DNA of 64,000 bases from Bacillus sp. ISL-34. GTDB lineage: Bacteria > Bacillota > Bacilli > Bacillales > DSM-1321. Shown in pieces: positions 16,143 to 24,826 of this stretch (its first letter is position 1; every line of letters starts with the position of its first letter). The stretch covers positions 248,001 through 312,000 of the forward strand of contig NZ_JAGGQJ010000002.1 in NCBI RefSeq assembly GCF_018613325.1. Direction: 5' to 3'. Below the pieces are notes generated by a model that had not been told where the DNA came from, made no database searches, and saw only the letters and a list, made by a program, of their open reading frames with translations. Both the position numbers and the translations under genes were made by a program.

Positions 16143-18440
16143 TTAACTTGAACAGCTTTCGCAGGCATTGTCATATTCGGAAGAAGTCGAACGAACATAA
16201 TACGTTGATTTCAACCCGCTTTCCCATGCAGTTAAATGGATATCCAATAGGACCTTCGCTTTGATAGTATTGTGTACATACAGATTAAAGCTGATTGCTT
16301 GGTCAATATGGCGTTGGCGGGCTGCATTTTGCCTGATGCTTTCCAGTTGGTCCAAATTAAATCGCGTCTTTTTATAATATTCATACGTATTTGGCGTCAA
16401 GCCTGGTGCGGTCACCTTGAATTTGAAGTTTTTCTTTTCTTCGTAAAATTCAATTTCATACAAAGGATCGATTCCATCCGTGGAATTACCGATCTTAGCT
16501 GTCGATGAATTGGGGGCAATTGCCATTAAATATCCATTACGGGTCCCATGTTCCTGCACGTCTGCTTTTAAATCCCTCCATTTTTGATCTGTATAATCAC
16601 GCAGTTCGAAATAGTCCCCTGTATGCCAATCAGATCCTTCAAAATATGGGTATGATCCTTTTTCCTTGGCCAATTCGTTTGATGCCTTGATTGTTAAGTA
16701 AGCGATCTTTTCGTATAAAGCATCGGCATAGTGAACTGCCTCATCTGATTCCCAATAAATATTCTGTGTGGCAAGTAAATGATGCCATCCAAACGTTCCT
16801 AAACCAATTGCCCGGTAACGTTTGTTCGAGATGGATGCTTGTTTGACAGGAAGATTATTCACATCAATGACATTGTCCAGCATACGGATCTGAATCGGAA
16901 TCAATCTTTCCAAAACATCGCTGCCAACCGCTCGGGGCAAGTTAATGGATGAAAGGTTGCAGACAACGAAATCGCCGCTTTTACGAACCACAACAACATC
17001 TCCATCTTCTGTTTCATATTCATCCGTGATCGTCGAAGGGCTTAGGTTTTGGGCAATCTCCGTGCAAAGGTTAGAACAATAAATCATACCTTTATGTTTA
17101 TTGGGATTCTTCCGATTCACTTCATCGCGGTAGAACATATACGGTACGCCTTCTTCTAATTGAGAAATCATGATGCTTTTCATGATGTCCATCGCATTGA
17201 TTTTTTCAAAGCTATAATTTGGAAGTGTGCCATTTTCTGCGGCCTCGACAGCAAGTGCATAATGATTCCTGAAGCTTCCTTCGCCTTTCTTCTCGTCATA
17301 AAGATCTTCAAGTGAAAATCCAAGGGTTTGCTTAACGGTATGCGGATCGAAAAGGTACCATTCTTTTCTGTCGCGTACAGCCTCCATGAATAAATCGGGA
17401 ATGCATACACCTGTAAAAATATCATGGGCTTTTAATCTGTCATCCCCGTTTTGTGTCTTCAAATCGAGGAAGCTCATGATATCTTTATGCCAGGCATCCA
17501 AGTAAATCGCGATGGCACCTTTACGTTGACCCAATTGATCGACACTTACAGCTGTCTGGTTGAATAGTCGAATCCAGGGCGTCGTGCCGGAACTGTTTCC
17601 AGAGAAACCCCGGATATCAGAACCAAGCGAGCGAACCTTACCAACGTAAAGACCGACACCGCCGCCGAATTTAGATACTTTTGCTGCATCGTAGTTTGAT
17701 AGATAGATGCCGTCAATGGAATCTTCAATTGCGTCGATAAAGCAAGAGCTCAACTGTCCATGTGTTTTACCTGCATTGGAGAGTGTAGGAGTCGCAACGG
17801 TCATATAAAGGTTGGACATGGCCCAGTATGCTTCTTTTATAAGTTGCAGGCGGTGCTCCGTTTTTTCCAATCGCATGATTTCCATCGCGATGATCATGAA
17901 ACGTTCTTGCGGCAGTTCGTAGACCTTGTCCTTTTTTGGGCGGGCCAAATAGCGGTCGTTCAATAAGTAGATGCCTATGTAGGAAAATAATTTATCTTTT
18001 TCCGGGTCGATCACCGAACCCAATTCCTCAATTTCCGCTTTTGTATATGAAGATAGCAGTTCTGGCTTATAAATGGGATAACGTTGACCTTCTGAAAGCT
18101 GGGAGAGTTCCGTGATCAGCTCATAGAATGGGCCATAACTCATGCCTTCATAACCTCGGTTGGCTTGTGCATCCCTATACATTGTATTCAACAGTTCTGC
18201 TGCAGCAACGAACGTCCAATCCGGAGCATCGATATCCACACCTTCAAGAGCGAGCTGAATCAGTTTTTTTGATGCCTGTTCTTCGGTTGAGTCACTTTTG
18301 CGATCAAGCCATTTTGTAAAACGCTTTTTGAACTTTTCCATATCGAGACGGCCTTCGAATTCCTTCGATAACATCTCAAGCTGGATGGATTTCGTTTCTG
18401 TGTCATTTTCACTTATGGTAGAGTTATATGTTTGAGTCAT
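16143..18440 (-). CDS. nrdA: Class I ribonucleotide reductase large subunit
   Basis: 765 residues, catalyses NDP to dNDP reduction. Active-site cysteines lie in SSCFIDAIEDS, NLCTEIA (radical Cys and Glu) and VVCNLSSINLP. The Tyr-Tyr relay is in STYYVRS, and the C-terminal redox pair is CESCSS. No obvious ATP-cone motif is seen in the first 90 residues, so dATP feedback through that domain may be absent. The gene is first in an operon with nrdB and flavodoxin and is preceded by a B12 riboswitch and terminator. Confidence 0.95.
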   Translation of the reverse strand: MTQTYNSTISENDTETKSIQLEMLSKEFEGRLDMEKFKKRFTKWLDRKSDSTEEQASKKLIQLALEGVDIDAPDWTFVAAAELLNTMYRDAQANRGYEGMSYGPFYELITELSQLSEGQRYPIYKPELLSSYTKAEIEELGSVIDPEKDKLFSYIGIYLLNDRYLARPKKDKVYELPQERFMIIAMEIMRLEKTEHRLQLIKEAYWAMSNLYMTVATPTLSNAGKTHGQLSSCFIDAIEDSIDGIYLSNYDAAKVSKFGGGVGLYVGKVRSLGSDIRGFSGNSSGTTPWIRLFNQTAVSVDQLGQRKGAIAIYLDAWHKDIMSFLDLKTQNGDDRLKAHDIFTGVCIPDLFMEAVRDRKEWYLFDPHTVKQTLGFSLEDLYDEKKGEGSFRNHYALAVEAAENGTLPNYSFEKINAMDIMKSIMISQLEEGVPYMFYRDEVNRKNPNKHKGMIYCSNLCTEIAQNLSPSTITDEYETEDGDVVVVRKSGDFVVCNLSSINLPRAVGSDVLERLIPIQIRMLDNVIDVNNLPVKQASISNKRYRAIGLGTFGWHHLLATQNIYWESDEAVHYADALYEKIAYLTIKASNELAKEKGSYPYFEGSDWHTGDYFELRDYTDQKWRDLKADVQEHGTRNGYLMAIAPNSSTAKIGNSTDGIDPLYEIEFYEEKKNFKFKVTAPGLTPNTYEYYKKTRFNLDQLESIRQNAARQRHIDQAISFNLYVHNTIKAKVLLDIHLTAWESGLKSTYYVRSTSSEYDNACESCSS

Positions 18441-18470
18441 TAATAATCCTCCTTGTTAACTTCCGATAAA

Positions 18471-18500
18471 ATAAAAAAAACCGCCCAATGAATTGAGCGG
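18471..18500 (-). terminator. Riboswitch-controlled terminator upstream of nrdA
   Basis: On the minus strand CCGCTCAA, TTCA loop, TTGGGCGG and eight Ts lie between the cobalamin aptamer and nrdA. An additional 9-bp stem (AAACGATAG 18553-18545 with CTATCGTTT 18512-18504) lies between the aptamer and the terminator and may take part in switching. Confidence 0.85.
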
Positions 18501-18593
18501 ATCAAACGATAGAATAAAAGAGCCATGAAAAAATAGCCGTTATACTATCGTTTCATCATCTCAATCCCCGAAGAATAAGAAACATGAAAAATT

Positions 18594-18748
18594 CAAGGCA
18601 GGTCTCCTGACTCATGATCATCCTACTTTGAGTCCTTCCCGTATAGAGAGCTATACAGTGGGTTTCTCATTTCGTCACATTTACAGTTGCGGGGACAGTT
18701 CCGGGTTTACACCGGATTCCCTTTTCAGCCATCACTGGCACCTTGGAT
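18594..18748 (-). promoter_or_regulatory. Adenosylcobalamin riboswitch (B12 element)
   Basis: On the minus strand the core elements are in order: GGGAATCCGGTGTAAACCCGG, CTGTCCCCGCAACTGT, then the closing B12 box GAGTCAGGAGACCTGCC. This is an almost perfect match to the cobalamin-riboswitch consensus. It precedes a terminator and nrdA, so B12 should switch off the B12-independent reductase. Confidence 0.96.
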
Positions 18749-18908
18749 TATAAAAAATTCTATATATAGTTATTGGTATTGTTTGTATAATCAATATCTA
18801 GTATTTCTGCTTATATTATCGTAAGCCATATACGATGATAATTCAACTAATATATTTGAAAAAAACCAACCCTTATCTATTGACAAAGTGAGGGCAGAGG
18901 GTGAAGCA

Positions 18909-18974
18909 ATGAAAGATTTTATTGGGGAATGGATAATTCAAGCGCTGATTTTACGGGATTTTGTGTTAAAATAA
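18909..18974 (+). CDS. Possible 21-residue leader ORF upstream of ppaC
   Basis: ATG after GAGGGTG SD-like sequence, stopping at TAA 18972. TTGACA lies just upstream (near 18884), and a hairpin (CCCCTTAT/ATGAGGGG, 18995-19014) precedes the ppaC start. A second promoter-like CTGATT...TAAAAT overlaps it. It could be fortuitous. Confidence 0.2.
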   Translation: MKDFIGEWIIQALILRDFVLK

Positions 18975-19052
18975 AGTGTCTAGTAAAGGTGGCTCCCCTT
19001 ATTGCGATGAGGGGATTCGCGGAAAAATATTTATGAAAAAGGGGATTAAATC

Positions 19053-19982
19053 TTGGAAAAAGTATTAGTTTTTGGACATAAAAACCCGGATACAGACACA
19101 ATCTGTTCAGCAATCGCTTATGCAGATCTGAAAAAGCAGTTAGGTATCAACGCTGAACCAGTTCGTCTGGGTGAAGTGAATGGTGAAACTCAATATGCAT
19201 TGGACCAATTCAAATTCGAAGCTCCCCGTCTTGTGGAAAAAGTTGCAGGGGAAGCTGATGGCGTAATCCTGGTCGATCATAACGAACGCCAGCAAAGTGC
19301 TGAAGATATTGACCAAGTCCGTGTGTTGGAAGTTATCGACCATCACCGTATCGCTAACTTTGAAACAAGCGATCCTTTATATTACCGTGCGGAACCAGTT
19401 GGCTGTACGGCAACCATTTTAAATAAAATTTATAAAGAAAACGGCATTGAAGTCCCTAAAGCAATCGCAGGTCTTATGCTGTCTGCCATCATTTCCGACT
19501 CTTTATTGTTCAAATCACCAACATGCACGGAGCAAGACGTTGCAGCAGCAATGGAATTGGCTGCCATTGCAGGGGTCGACGCTGAAACATATGGCTTGGA
19601 AATGTTGAAGGCGGGAGCTGACTTAAGCGACAAAACGATTGCCCAGCTTATCACTCTTGATGCAAAGGAATTCTCCATGGGAATGGCTAAAGTGGAGATA
19701 GCACAGGTCAATGCTGTTGATCCGAACGAAGTCCTTGCTAAGCAAGCGGAATTGGAAGCGGCGATTGAAGCGGTAATCGCTGTGAAGGAATTGGACTTAT
19801 TCCTATTCGTCGTAACGGATATCTTGACTAATGATTCTGTTGCCTTGGCTCTTGGTAAAGCAGCATATGCAGTGGAAAAAGCATACGACGTTTCATTAAA
19901 CAATAACATCGCCGTATTGGAAGGCGTTGTATCGCGTAAAAAACAAATCGTCCCGGTCTTAACGGACGTATTCAGCAAATAA
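19053..19982 (+). CDS. ppaC: Manganese-dependent inorganic pyrophosphatase (family II)
   Basis: 309 residues, the usual length. Hydrolyses PPi to two Pi in the cytoplasm. DHH-superfamily motifs: GHKNPDTDT (residues 7-15), VDHNE (about 74), VIDHHRI (about 95) and, in the DHHA2 domain, [10 protein letters not shown] near the C-terminus. The start is TTG, supported by the conserved N-terminus ([12 protein letters not shown]) and the GGGGATT SD. Confidence 0.95.
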   Translation: MEKVLVFGHKNPDTDTICSAIAYADLKKQLGINAEPVRLGEVNGETQYALDQFKFEAPRLVEKVAGEADGVILVDHNERQQSAEDIDQVRVLEVIDHHRIANFETSDPLYYRAEPVGCTATILNKIYKENGIEVPKAIAGLMLSAIISDSLLFKSPTCTEQDVAAAMELAAIAGVDAETYGLEMLKAGADLSDKTIAQLITLDAKEFSMGMAKVEIAQVNAVDPNEVLAKQAELEAAIEAVIAVKELDLFLFVVTDILTNDSVALALGKAAYAVEKAYDVSLNNNIAVLEGVVSRKKQIVPVLTDVFSK

Positions 19983-19992
19983 TACAGGAAAA

Positions 19993-20028
19993 GGGGTGCT
20001 CATCAAAAACATGGGCATCCTTTTTTTT
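19993..20028 (+). terminator. Intrinsic terminator of ppaC
   Basis: GGGTGCTCAT pairs with ATGGGCATCC (two G-T pairs), followed by eight Ts. Confidence 0.85.
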
Positions 20029-20037
20029 GTACACGCA

Positions 20038-20082
20038 AAAAAAAAGACTCAACCATCCATTAAGGGTGTTTGAGTCTTTTTT
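20038..20082 (+). terminator. Second, bidirectional terminator
   Basis: An A-run, GACTCAA ... TTGAGTC and a T-run. It ends the minus-strand small gene that follows and backs up the ppaC terminator. Confidence 0.85.
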
Positions 20083-20083
20083 C

Positions 20084-20230
20084 TTAATTCAAAGCTTCCT
20101 TTTCTTTTTCATAGGCGATGACAATCAATTCTTTATTGGCTTCCTCGCCAAGTTTGCTTTCAAAGCTTTTCAGTTCATTCAATAAATCCGGTGACAGATT
20201 TGCTGCCGTATAATCCTGCTCGGGTGTCAT
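20084..20230 (-). CDS. Small acidic protein, 48 residues
   Basis: The ORF has a GAAAGGAG SD at ideal spacing and is followed by a strong terminator. The protein is a predicted helix (LSPDLLNELKSFESKLGEEANKE is its core, split as LSPDLLNELKSFE and SKLGEEANKE) with no Cys and no membrane segment. This looks like one of the conserved Bacillus small proteins, but I cannot name it. Confidence 0.7.
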   Translation of the reverse strand: MTPEQDYTAANLSPDLLNELKSFESKLGEEANKELIVIAYEKEKEALN

Positions 20231-20315
20231 GCTTTTCGCTCCTTTCAAAAGGAAATAATTCATGTTATCTATTTTGTCGGTTTGAAAAGTTTCTATTCAG
20301 CAGAAATTTTTTTCT

Positions 20316-21773
20316 TCAAGATATTTTACTTTCTGAGGTGGCGAGTTTTTCAAGCAATAACGAACTTTCATCATCAAGTCCTTGCACTTGTACAGGTATT
20401 CCCAGAAGCTGATATTTAAGGACAACCGTATCAACAGCACCGACTGCTGAAGCATCCCATATTTTAGAATGGGAAAAGTCGATGATGATTGCATCGGCTT
20501 TTTCCTTGAAATCGAACTTCGAAACAAAGTCCTGGACTGAAGCGAAAAATATTTGTCCGCTGATAAGATAAGTGATTTTCTTAGCCTGGATGTCTTCCGT
20601 TTTCTCTACTGCCACTTTAGAAATTTTAGCCGAGAAGAAAATCATGCTCAAGAGCACTCCTGCAAATACCCCTTTTGATAAGTCATGTGTATAAAGGACA
20701 ATGAGGACAGTCACGATCATCACGGCTGCATCCGACTTTGGAGCTTTAGTGAGCCTCTTTAGGGAAGACCAGTCAAAGGTCCCGATTGAAACCATGATCA
20801 TCACTGCGACAAGTGCAGCCATCGGTATTTTAATAAGGACATCATTCAATACCACGATTAATACCATAAGGAATGCGCCAGCTACAAAAGTGGAGAGCCT
20901 GCCCCTTCCACCCGATTTAATGTTGATACCGGACTGGCCGATCATCGCGCATCCTGCCATGCCGCCGAAACATCCGGCAATGATATTCGAAATCCCCTGG
21001 CCTTTGGCTTCCTTATTTTTATTACTGTCCGTGTCAGTCATCTCATCGACTATTTGAGCCGTCAATAACGATTCAAGCAGCCCTACAAACGCAAGGGCTA
21101 TGGAATAAGGGAAAATGATCGCCAAGGTTTCGAAGGTCAAAGGGATGTCTGGAAGCATGAACATCGGAAGCGCTTCGGTCAATTGCCCCATATCCCCGAC
21201 CGTACGCACCGTAGCCCCCGTGGTAACTGCAACGATCGTCATGAATATGATGGCGACAAGTGGTGAAGGTATGACTTTCGTGATTCGCGGAAAAAGATAA
21301 ATGATAGCTAATGAAACGGCTGTCATGACATACATGATCCATGTTTCGCCAACGAAATGGGTGAGCTGTGCCGTGAAAATCAAAATGGCTAAGGAATTCA
21401 CAAAACCAGTCATGACCGGCTTCGGAATGAACTTCATTAACTTCCCGATTTTTAAGACCCCTAGCAAAATTTGCAGCAAACCAGTCAATATTGTTGCAGC
21501 AAGTAAATAGTTCAAGCCATGATCTTTTACAAGGTCGACCATGACGAGTGCCATTGCCCCAGTGGCAGCCGATATCATTCCCGGCCTCCCGCCGACAAAA
21601 GAGATGACGATGGCAATGCAGAATGAGGCATATAGACCAACCATTGGGTCAACGCCGGCAATGATCGAAAAGGCAATCGCCTCAGGAATCAATGCCAAGG
21701 CAACGACAATTCCGGATAGAACATCCCCTCTAACGTTGCCGAACCATTCCTGTTTGTATGCAGATGTATTCAA
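20316..21773 (-). CDS. SulP-family anion transporter with STAS domain
   Basis: 485 residues. About 10-12 membrane segments (residues 15-390) with the SulP signature [18 protein letters not shown] near the N-terminus and [20 protein letters not shown] in the middle. A C-terminal STAS domain (about 400-480) contains [19 protein letters not shown]. It is close to B. subtilis YbaR/YvdB. Substrate (sulfate, bicarbonate or another anion) is not determinable. The start follows a moderate SD. Confidence 0.88.
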   Translation of the reverse strand: MNTSAYKQEWFGNVRGDVLSGIVVALALIPEAIAFSIIAGVDPMVGLYASFCIAIVISFVGGRPGMISAATGAMALVMVDLVKDHGLNYLLAATILTGLLQILLGVLKIGKLMKFIPKPVMTGFVNSLAILIFTAQLTHFVGETWIMYVMTAVSLAIIYLFPRITKVIPSPLVAIIFMTIVAVTTGATVRTVGDMGQLTEALPMFMLPDIPLTFETLAIIFPYSIALAFVGLLESLLTAQIVDEMTDTDSNKNKEAKGQGISNIIAGCFGGMAGCAMIGQSGINIKSGGRGRLSTFVAGAFLMVLIVVLNDVLIKIPMAALVAVMIMVSIGTFDWSSLKRLTKAPKSDAAVMIVTVLIVLYTHDLSKGVFAGVLLSMIFFSAKISKVAVEKTEDIQAKKITYLISGQIFFASVQDFVSKFDFKEKADAIIIDFSHSKIWDASAVGAVDTVVLKYQLLGIPVQVQGLDDESSLLLEKLATSESKIS

Positions 21774-22047
21774 AGAAACACTCCTTCTTTCTTTTATATA
21801 TGTGTGTTCATTTCTTTTAACGCACTAAATTATAGCATGAGTCCTTCTTTCTATCTATATGGATAATATAAACGACAAATCGAGGGCTATTCATTCTTAT
21901 CATAGGCGAATGAAGGTAAAAGGCCTAAAGGGGGAAATTTCAAGAAATGACGATGGGTATCATCCAATAAGGAAGGGTGAAAAATTTCCAAAGGCTTCTG
22001 AATCGCTTTCGCTTAAGAATCATTGAAGGCTGACTGCAAGAAGATTA

Positions 22048-22397
22048 GTGAAATTCGTTATAATCCAAGAAAAATTGGATGTGGAATCATTTCAATTGGA
22101 ATTTTCGTGGGACTTTGTGGCAATCGTATTGAGAGGGGATGATCATTAGCATTTCCCTGATTCTTTTCCCATTCACCTTGGTGAAAATCCTGAAATTCTC
22201 GAAGCAGAGGTAAAGGACAGTCACATTGATTGAACTATACAGGCCACACAGGATTGCCGTTTTGAAACTGGAAGAGGTGTCACTTACTGCCCTCGAATCT
22301 AATCGAAAGAGAAGCGGAAAAAGCTGCGGAATGGGATCATATGAAAGAACAGCTTTATCTTAAATATAAGGAAATCATCGTGACAAAAACGGGATGA
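22048..22397 (+). pseudogene. Decayed gene with several frameshifts
   Basis: Protein-like stretches occur in successive frames on the plus strand. They are KFVIIQEKLDVESFQLEFSW from a GTG at 22048, then SFPIHLGENPEILEAEVKD, then LYRPHRIAVLKLEEVSLTAL, then LIEREAEKAAEWDHMKEQLY and a TGA at 22395. Each is bounded by a stop or frame change. A proper terminator follows at 22468. The simplest reading is a gene of about 110 codons inactivated by at least three indels. Family not recognised. Confidence 0.5.
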
Positions 22398-22467
22398 TAT
22401 GATGATACTGCATGATTTATATGAATCGAGCCAGTTATAGTCCGCCGCACAATCACTTTACATAGCA

Positions 22468-22500
22468 ATGATAAAAGACCTTGAAAGGGTCTTTTTTTAT
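22468..22500 (+). terminator. Intrinsic terminator after the decayed gene
   Basis: AAAGACC, short loop, GGTCTTTTTTT on the plus strand. There is no intact gene upstream of it, which supports the pseudogene call. Confidence 0.75.
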
Positions 22501-22540
22501 TGAATTTTGTGTGTAATCTGGGTAAGGAGGCATGAGGAAG

Positions 22541-22711
22541 ATGGCTATTGTTATCGGAACAATAACTTACATTTTCAACATACATGGAAGTGGTGAGGGT
22601 GAAAAGGCCAGCTCTATCAAAGTTTTTGGAGTAGGAACCCTCCCGGTGTCAAGAGGCTATTCCTTATCAATGATACTGTATTTACATTTAGGACATGTCA
22701 CTTCTTTATAG
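22541..22711 (+). CDS. Weak small ORF, 56 residues
   Basis: ATG 10 nt after GTAAGGAGG. The last 18 codons overlap the oppositely oriented zinc-ribbon gene, and the sequence has no recognised similarity. The SD is the only support. Confidence 0.22.
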   Translation: MAIVIGTITYIFNIHGSGEGEKASSIKVFGVGTLPVSRGYSLSMILYLHLGHVTSL

Positions 22712-22851
22712 TGCTTGAACCTGATCTTTCGAAGGTCGCTTCTGGTCAACATTGCGAATACATTATACCTTGTGCCGCATGCACAAGTATTTTTATCTTT
22801 AACTATGTGTCTCTCATCCGTAGTAGCTGAATAAATGGTTGGAAAAAACAT
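22657..22851 (-). CDS. Small zinc-ribbon-like protein under c-di-GMP riboswitch control
   Basis: 64 residues, ATG after an excellent AGGAGGG SD. Two Cys pairs, CACG (residues 23-26) and CPKC (54-57), are spaced like a zinc ribbon, separated by a basic helix (SDLRKIRFKHYKE). The N-terminus is hydrophobic-aromatic (MFFPTIY). No enzyme motif. It is the only gene directly downstream of a c-di-GMP-I aptamer, so it is presumably part of a motility/biofilm or surface response. Such a fold could bind nucleic acid or a protein partner. I do not recognise a named family. Confidence 0.75.
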   Translation of the reverse strand: MFFPTIYSATTDERHIVKDKNTCACGTRYNVFAMLTRSDLRKIRFKHYKEVTCPKCKYSIIDKE

Positions 22852-22929
22852 ATATAACCCTCCTATTTTTAATTTTAGGCAAATTAAAAAGGGGCAAGAA
22901 ATTGATAATAAAGAGATCCATTCAAGAAA

Positions 22930-23019
22930 AATCTTGGCAGCCCGGCTGCCATGACAACTAAGATGTTGTGTTAGGCCCGTGGCTTTGCGTCTTTTACTTT
23001 CATAAAATTTGCCTAAAAT
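22930..23019 (-). promoter_or_regulatory. c-di-GMP-I (GEMM-I) riboswitch
   Basis: On the minus strand the conserved features occur in order. A GAAA tetraloop closes TTTTAT/GTAAAA, followed by GACGCAAAGCC and GGGCCTAA (tetraloop receptor). A P3 stem ACAAC/GTTGT comes next, then ATGGCAGCCGGGCTGCC. This is a textbook GEMM-I aptamer. The segment ATTTTAGGCAAATT at its 5' edge (minus strand, 23019-23006) is perfectly complementary to a segment at 22872-22885 immediately upstream of the SD of the zinc-ribbon gene. Confidence 0.92.
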
Positions 23020-23130
23020 AATCTTAACATAAAATTTGATGCGTTATGAAGTGTTATGGCTGCAGCCAACCTTCCCCTTTTATTAAGTATCAACAGCAAT
23101 CAGCAGGATTGTCCAAAATATAGAAGGAAA

Positions 23131-23206
23131 ATAGCGAAGTATACAAAAGGGTTTCTTCGATTCGTACAAAAAGTACGATTGAAAGAGACCCTTTTGGTAC
23201 GCTATA
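23131..23206. repeat. Long imperfect hairpin in intergenic DNA
   Basis: ACAAAAGGGTTTCTTCG... is mirrored by ...GAAAGAGACCCTTTTGG around an AAAAA loop (about 24 bp, few mismatches). The stem is extended by ATAGCG/CGCTAT with an unpaired insert. It has no T tract, so it is not an ordinary terminator. It may be a relic of a small palindromic element or a structured RNA upstream of the riboswitch. The rest of 23020-23370 shows nothing I can support. Confidence 0.5.
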
Positions 23207-23370
23207 ACTTGGGAAACCATGTGCAGCAGCTGGTTTTCAATATTCCTTTTTCGTGTGTGCAGGACTTCTGTTCGTTTTTCTCCTCACTGCCTGTATCGGA
23301 ATACGGCCGAAACGAAATTCAGTTCCAGAGGTATCCAGAACTACTGCTGTATGAGAGCATTAAACATGAG

Positions 23371-23403
23371 AAAGCCTGCTTCCAGATGGAAGCAGGCTTT
23401 CTT
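23371..23403. terminator. Terminator of the MFS gene
   Basis: A 13-bp perfect stem AAAGCCTGCTTCC / GGAAGCAGGCTTT with a 4-nt loop. The T tract is short on both sides. Confidence 0.7.
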
Positions 23404-23415
23404 GCCAAAGTGTGA

Positions 23416-24627
23416 TTAATGTGATCTGGCCAACTCCGGATTGCGGTGCATCGCGAAATAGAGGATAAGTCCGGCTATGAGGAGTAACGTGCTGGTCGTG
23501 ATGAAAACGGCGGAGAATCCGTAGAAACCAGCAACCATACCGCCCATTGCGGGTCCGATGATATTGCCTAAAAAGCGCAGGCTCGTATTGTACCCAAGTA
23601 CTTCCCCCTGCATTGCGACAGGCGCTTCTTGGCGAATGTAGGCAATCCTTACAGGGATGATGCCGCCTATTGCCATGCCTAGTATGAAACGTACAAAAAC
23701 AAGCTGCCAAAAATGATTGATGAAGGCACCGGGCAAGTAGACAAGAGCTGTCAGAAAAAGAAGCAGCACAAGAATCTTCACATGTCCATGCCGATCACCT
23801 ATCTTGCCCCAGTGACGCGCCATCAATAAATTCCCCAGGCCTGCTGCAGAAAAGGCGATTCCTGAATAAAATCCAAGATTGGAAGTTCCATGCAGCTCAC
23901 CAACGTATAAAGAAAGAATGGGCTGGATGCTGAAGTGGGCAACTTGAACAAGTGTCGAAATGAGCATGACATTCACCAGGATGGGATTCCTTAAGATATG
24001 CGAGAGCACCTCCCTGCTTGTATAGCTCGACTTCGTTCCCTTCTGCCGTTCCATTCGGTACTCCTTGGTTGCAAAAACAAGAAGCCCAGAAATGAAAATG
24101 GTGATGGAGGTGAATTTAAAGGCGGTTGAATAGCCGAGCGTGTCTGCAAGCAGGCCGCCAAGCAATGGACCGAAAAGGGAACCGGTTATATTTCCCGTTT
24201 GCAAGGTTCCCAGTACACGTCCGGCAATTTCTTTTGGGGTCTGCGTTGATATGAAGGCCTGTGACATGGAAATGAAGCCAGTAAATATTCCTGTGAACAT
24301 CCTTAAGACGAATAGCTGCCATACATTTTCAACGAATCCCATCAGGAAAATGGACAGGCCCATCCCAAAGGCGCAGGCAATCAATATTTTCTTTCTGCCG
24401 TACCGGTCACCAATGCGTCCCCAAATGGGAGAAAATAAAAAGGCAGTCACAAAAGTGATTCCAAAAGTCCATCCGGACCAATGCTGGATATATTGAGTCG
24501 AATAATCTCCGAATGTACCAATGTATAAGGATATGAATGGGAGAACCATTGTCATGCTCCCGCCTATGAAGAAATTGGCGAACCACATGATGAAAAGGTT
24601 CCGTTTAGCTATTTTATGAGCATTCAT
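23416..24627 (-). CDS. MFS drug-efflux-type transporter
   Basis: 403 residues, 12 TM segments. Motif A GRIGDRYGRKKIL is in loop 2-3, and a second copy in loop 8-9 reads GKIGDRHGH. The antiporter motif C-like LFGPLLGGLLAD is in TM5. This matches the DHA1 (MdtG/TetA-like) multidrug group. No regulator is adjacent, so the substrate is unknown. The start follows a GGAAAGAAG-type SD. Confidence 0.87.
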   Translation of the reverse strand: MNAHKIAKRNLFIMWFANFFIGGSMTMVLPFISLYIGTFGDYSTQYIQHWSGWTFGITFVTAFLFSPIWGRIGDRYGRKKILIACAFGMGLSIFLMGFVENVWQLFVLRMFTGIFTGFISMSQAFISTQTPKEIAGRVLGTLQTGNITGSLFGPLLGGLLADTLGYSTAFKFTSITIFISGLLVFATKEYRMERQKGTKSSYTSREVLSHILRNPILVNVMLISTLVQVAHFSIQPILSLYVGELHGTSNLGFYSGIAFSAAGLGNLLMARHWGKIGDRHGHVKILVLLLFLTALVYLPGAFINHFWQLVFVRFILGMAIGGIIPVRIAYIRQEAPVAMQGEVLGYNTSLRFLGNIIGPAMGGMVAGFYGFSAVFITTSTLLLIAGLILYFAMHRNPELARSH

Positions 24628-24826
24628 TTTACATACAACACTTCTTTCCTCCGAAAAAACTTCGGGTTCCTAAATAATAGTATACAGAATTTGACTAATT
24701 TATTAAACGAATTTGTTTTACTGGTTTTTTAATGAATGTGCAAATGGTATAATGTGAAAATATTGATTTTTCAGAAAAATTAAAAATCAAAAGATATTCA
24801 TTTTTCCATTTAAAGGAGTTTTTAAC

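Noticed and set aside
23056-23415. 119-codon plus-strand ORF
   Set aside because: It runs through the long hairpin and the MFS terminator, has no SD, and shows no coherent protein features.
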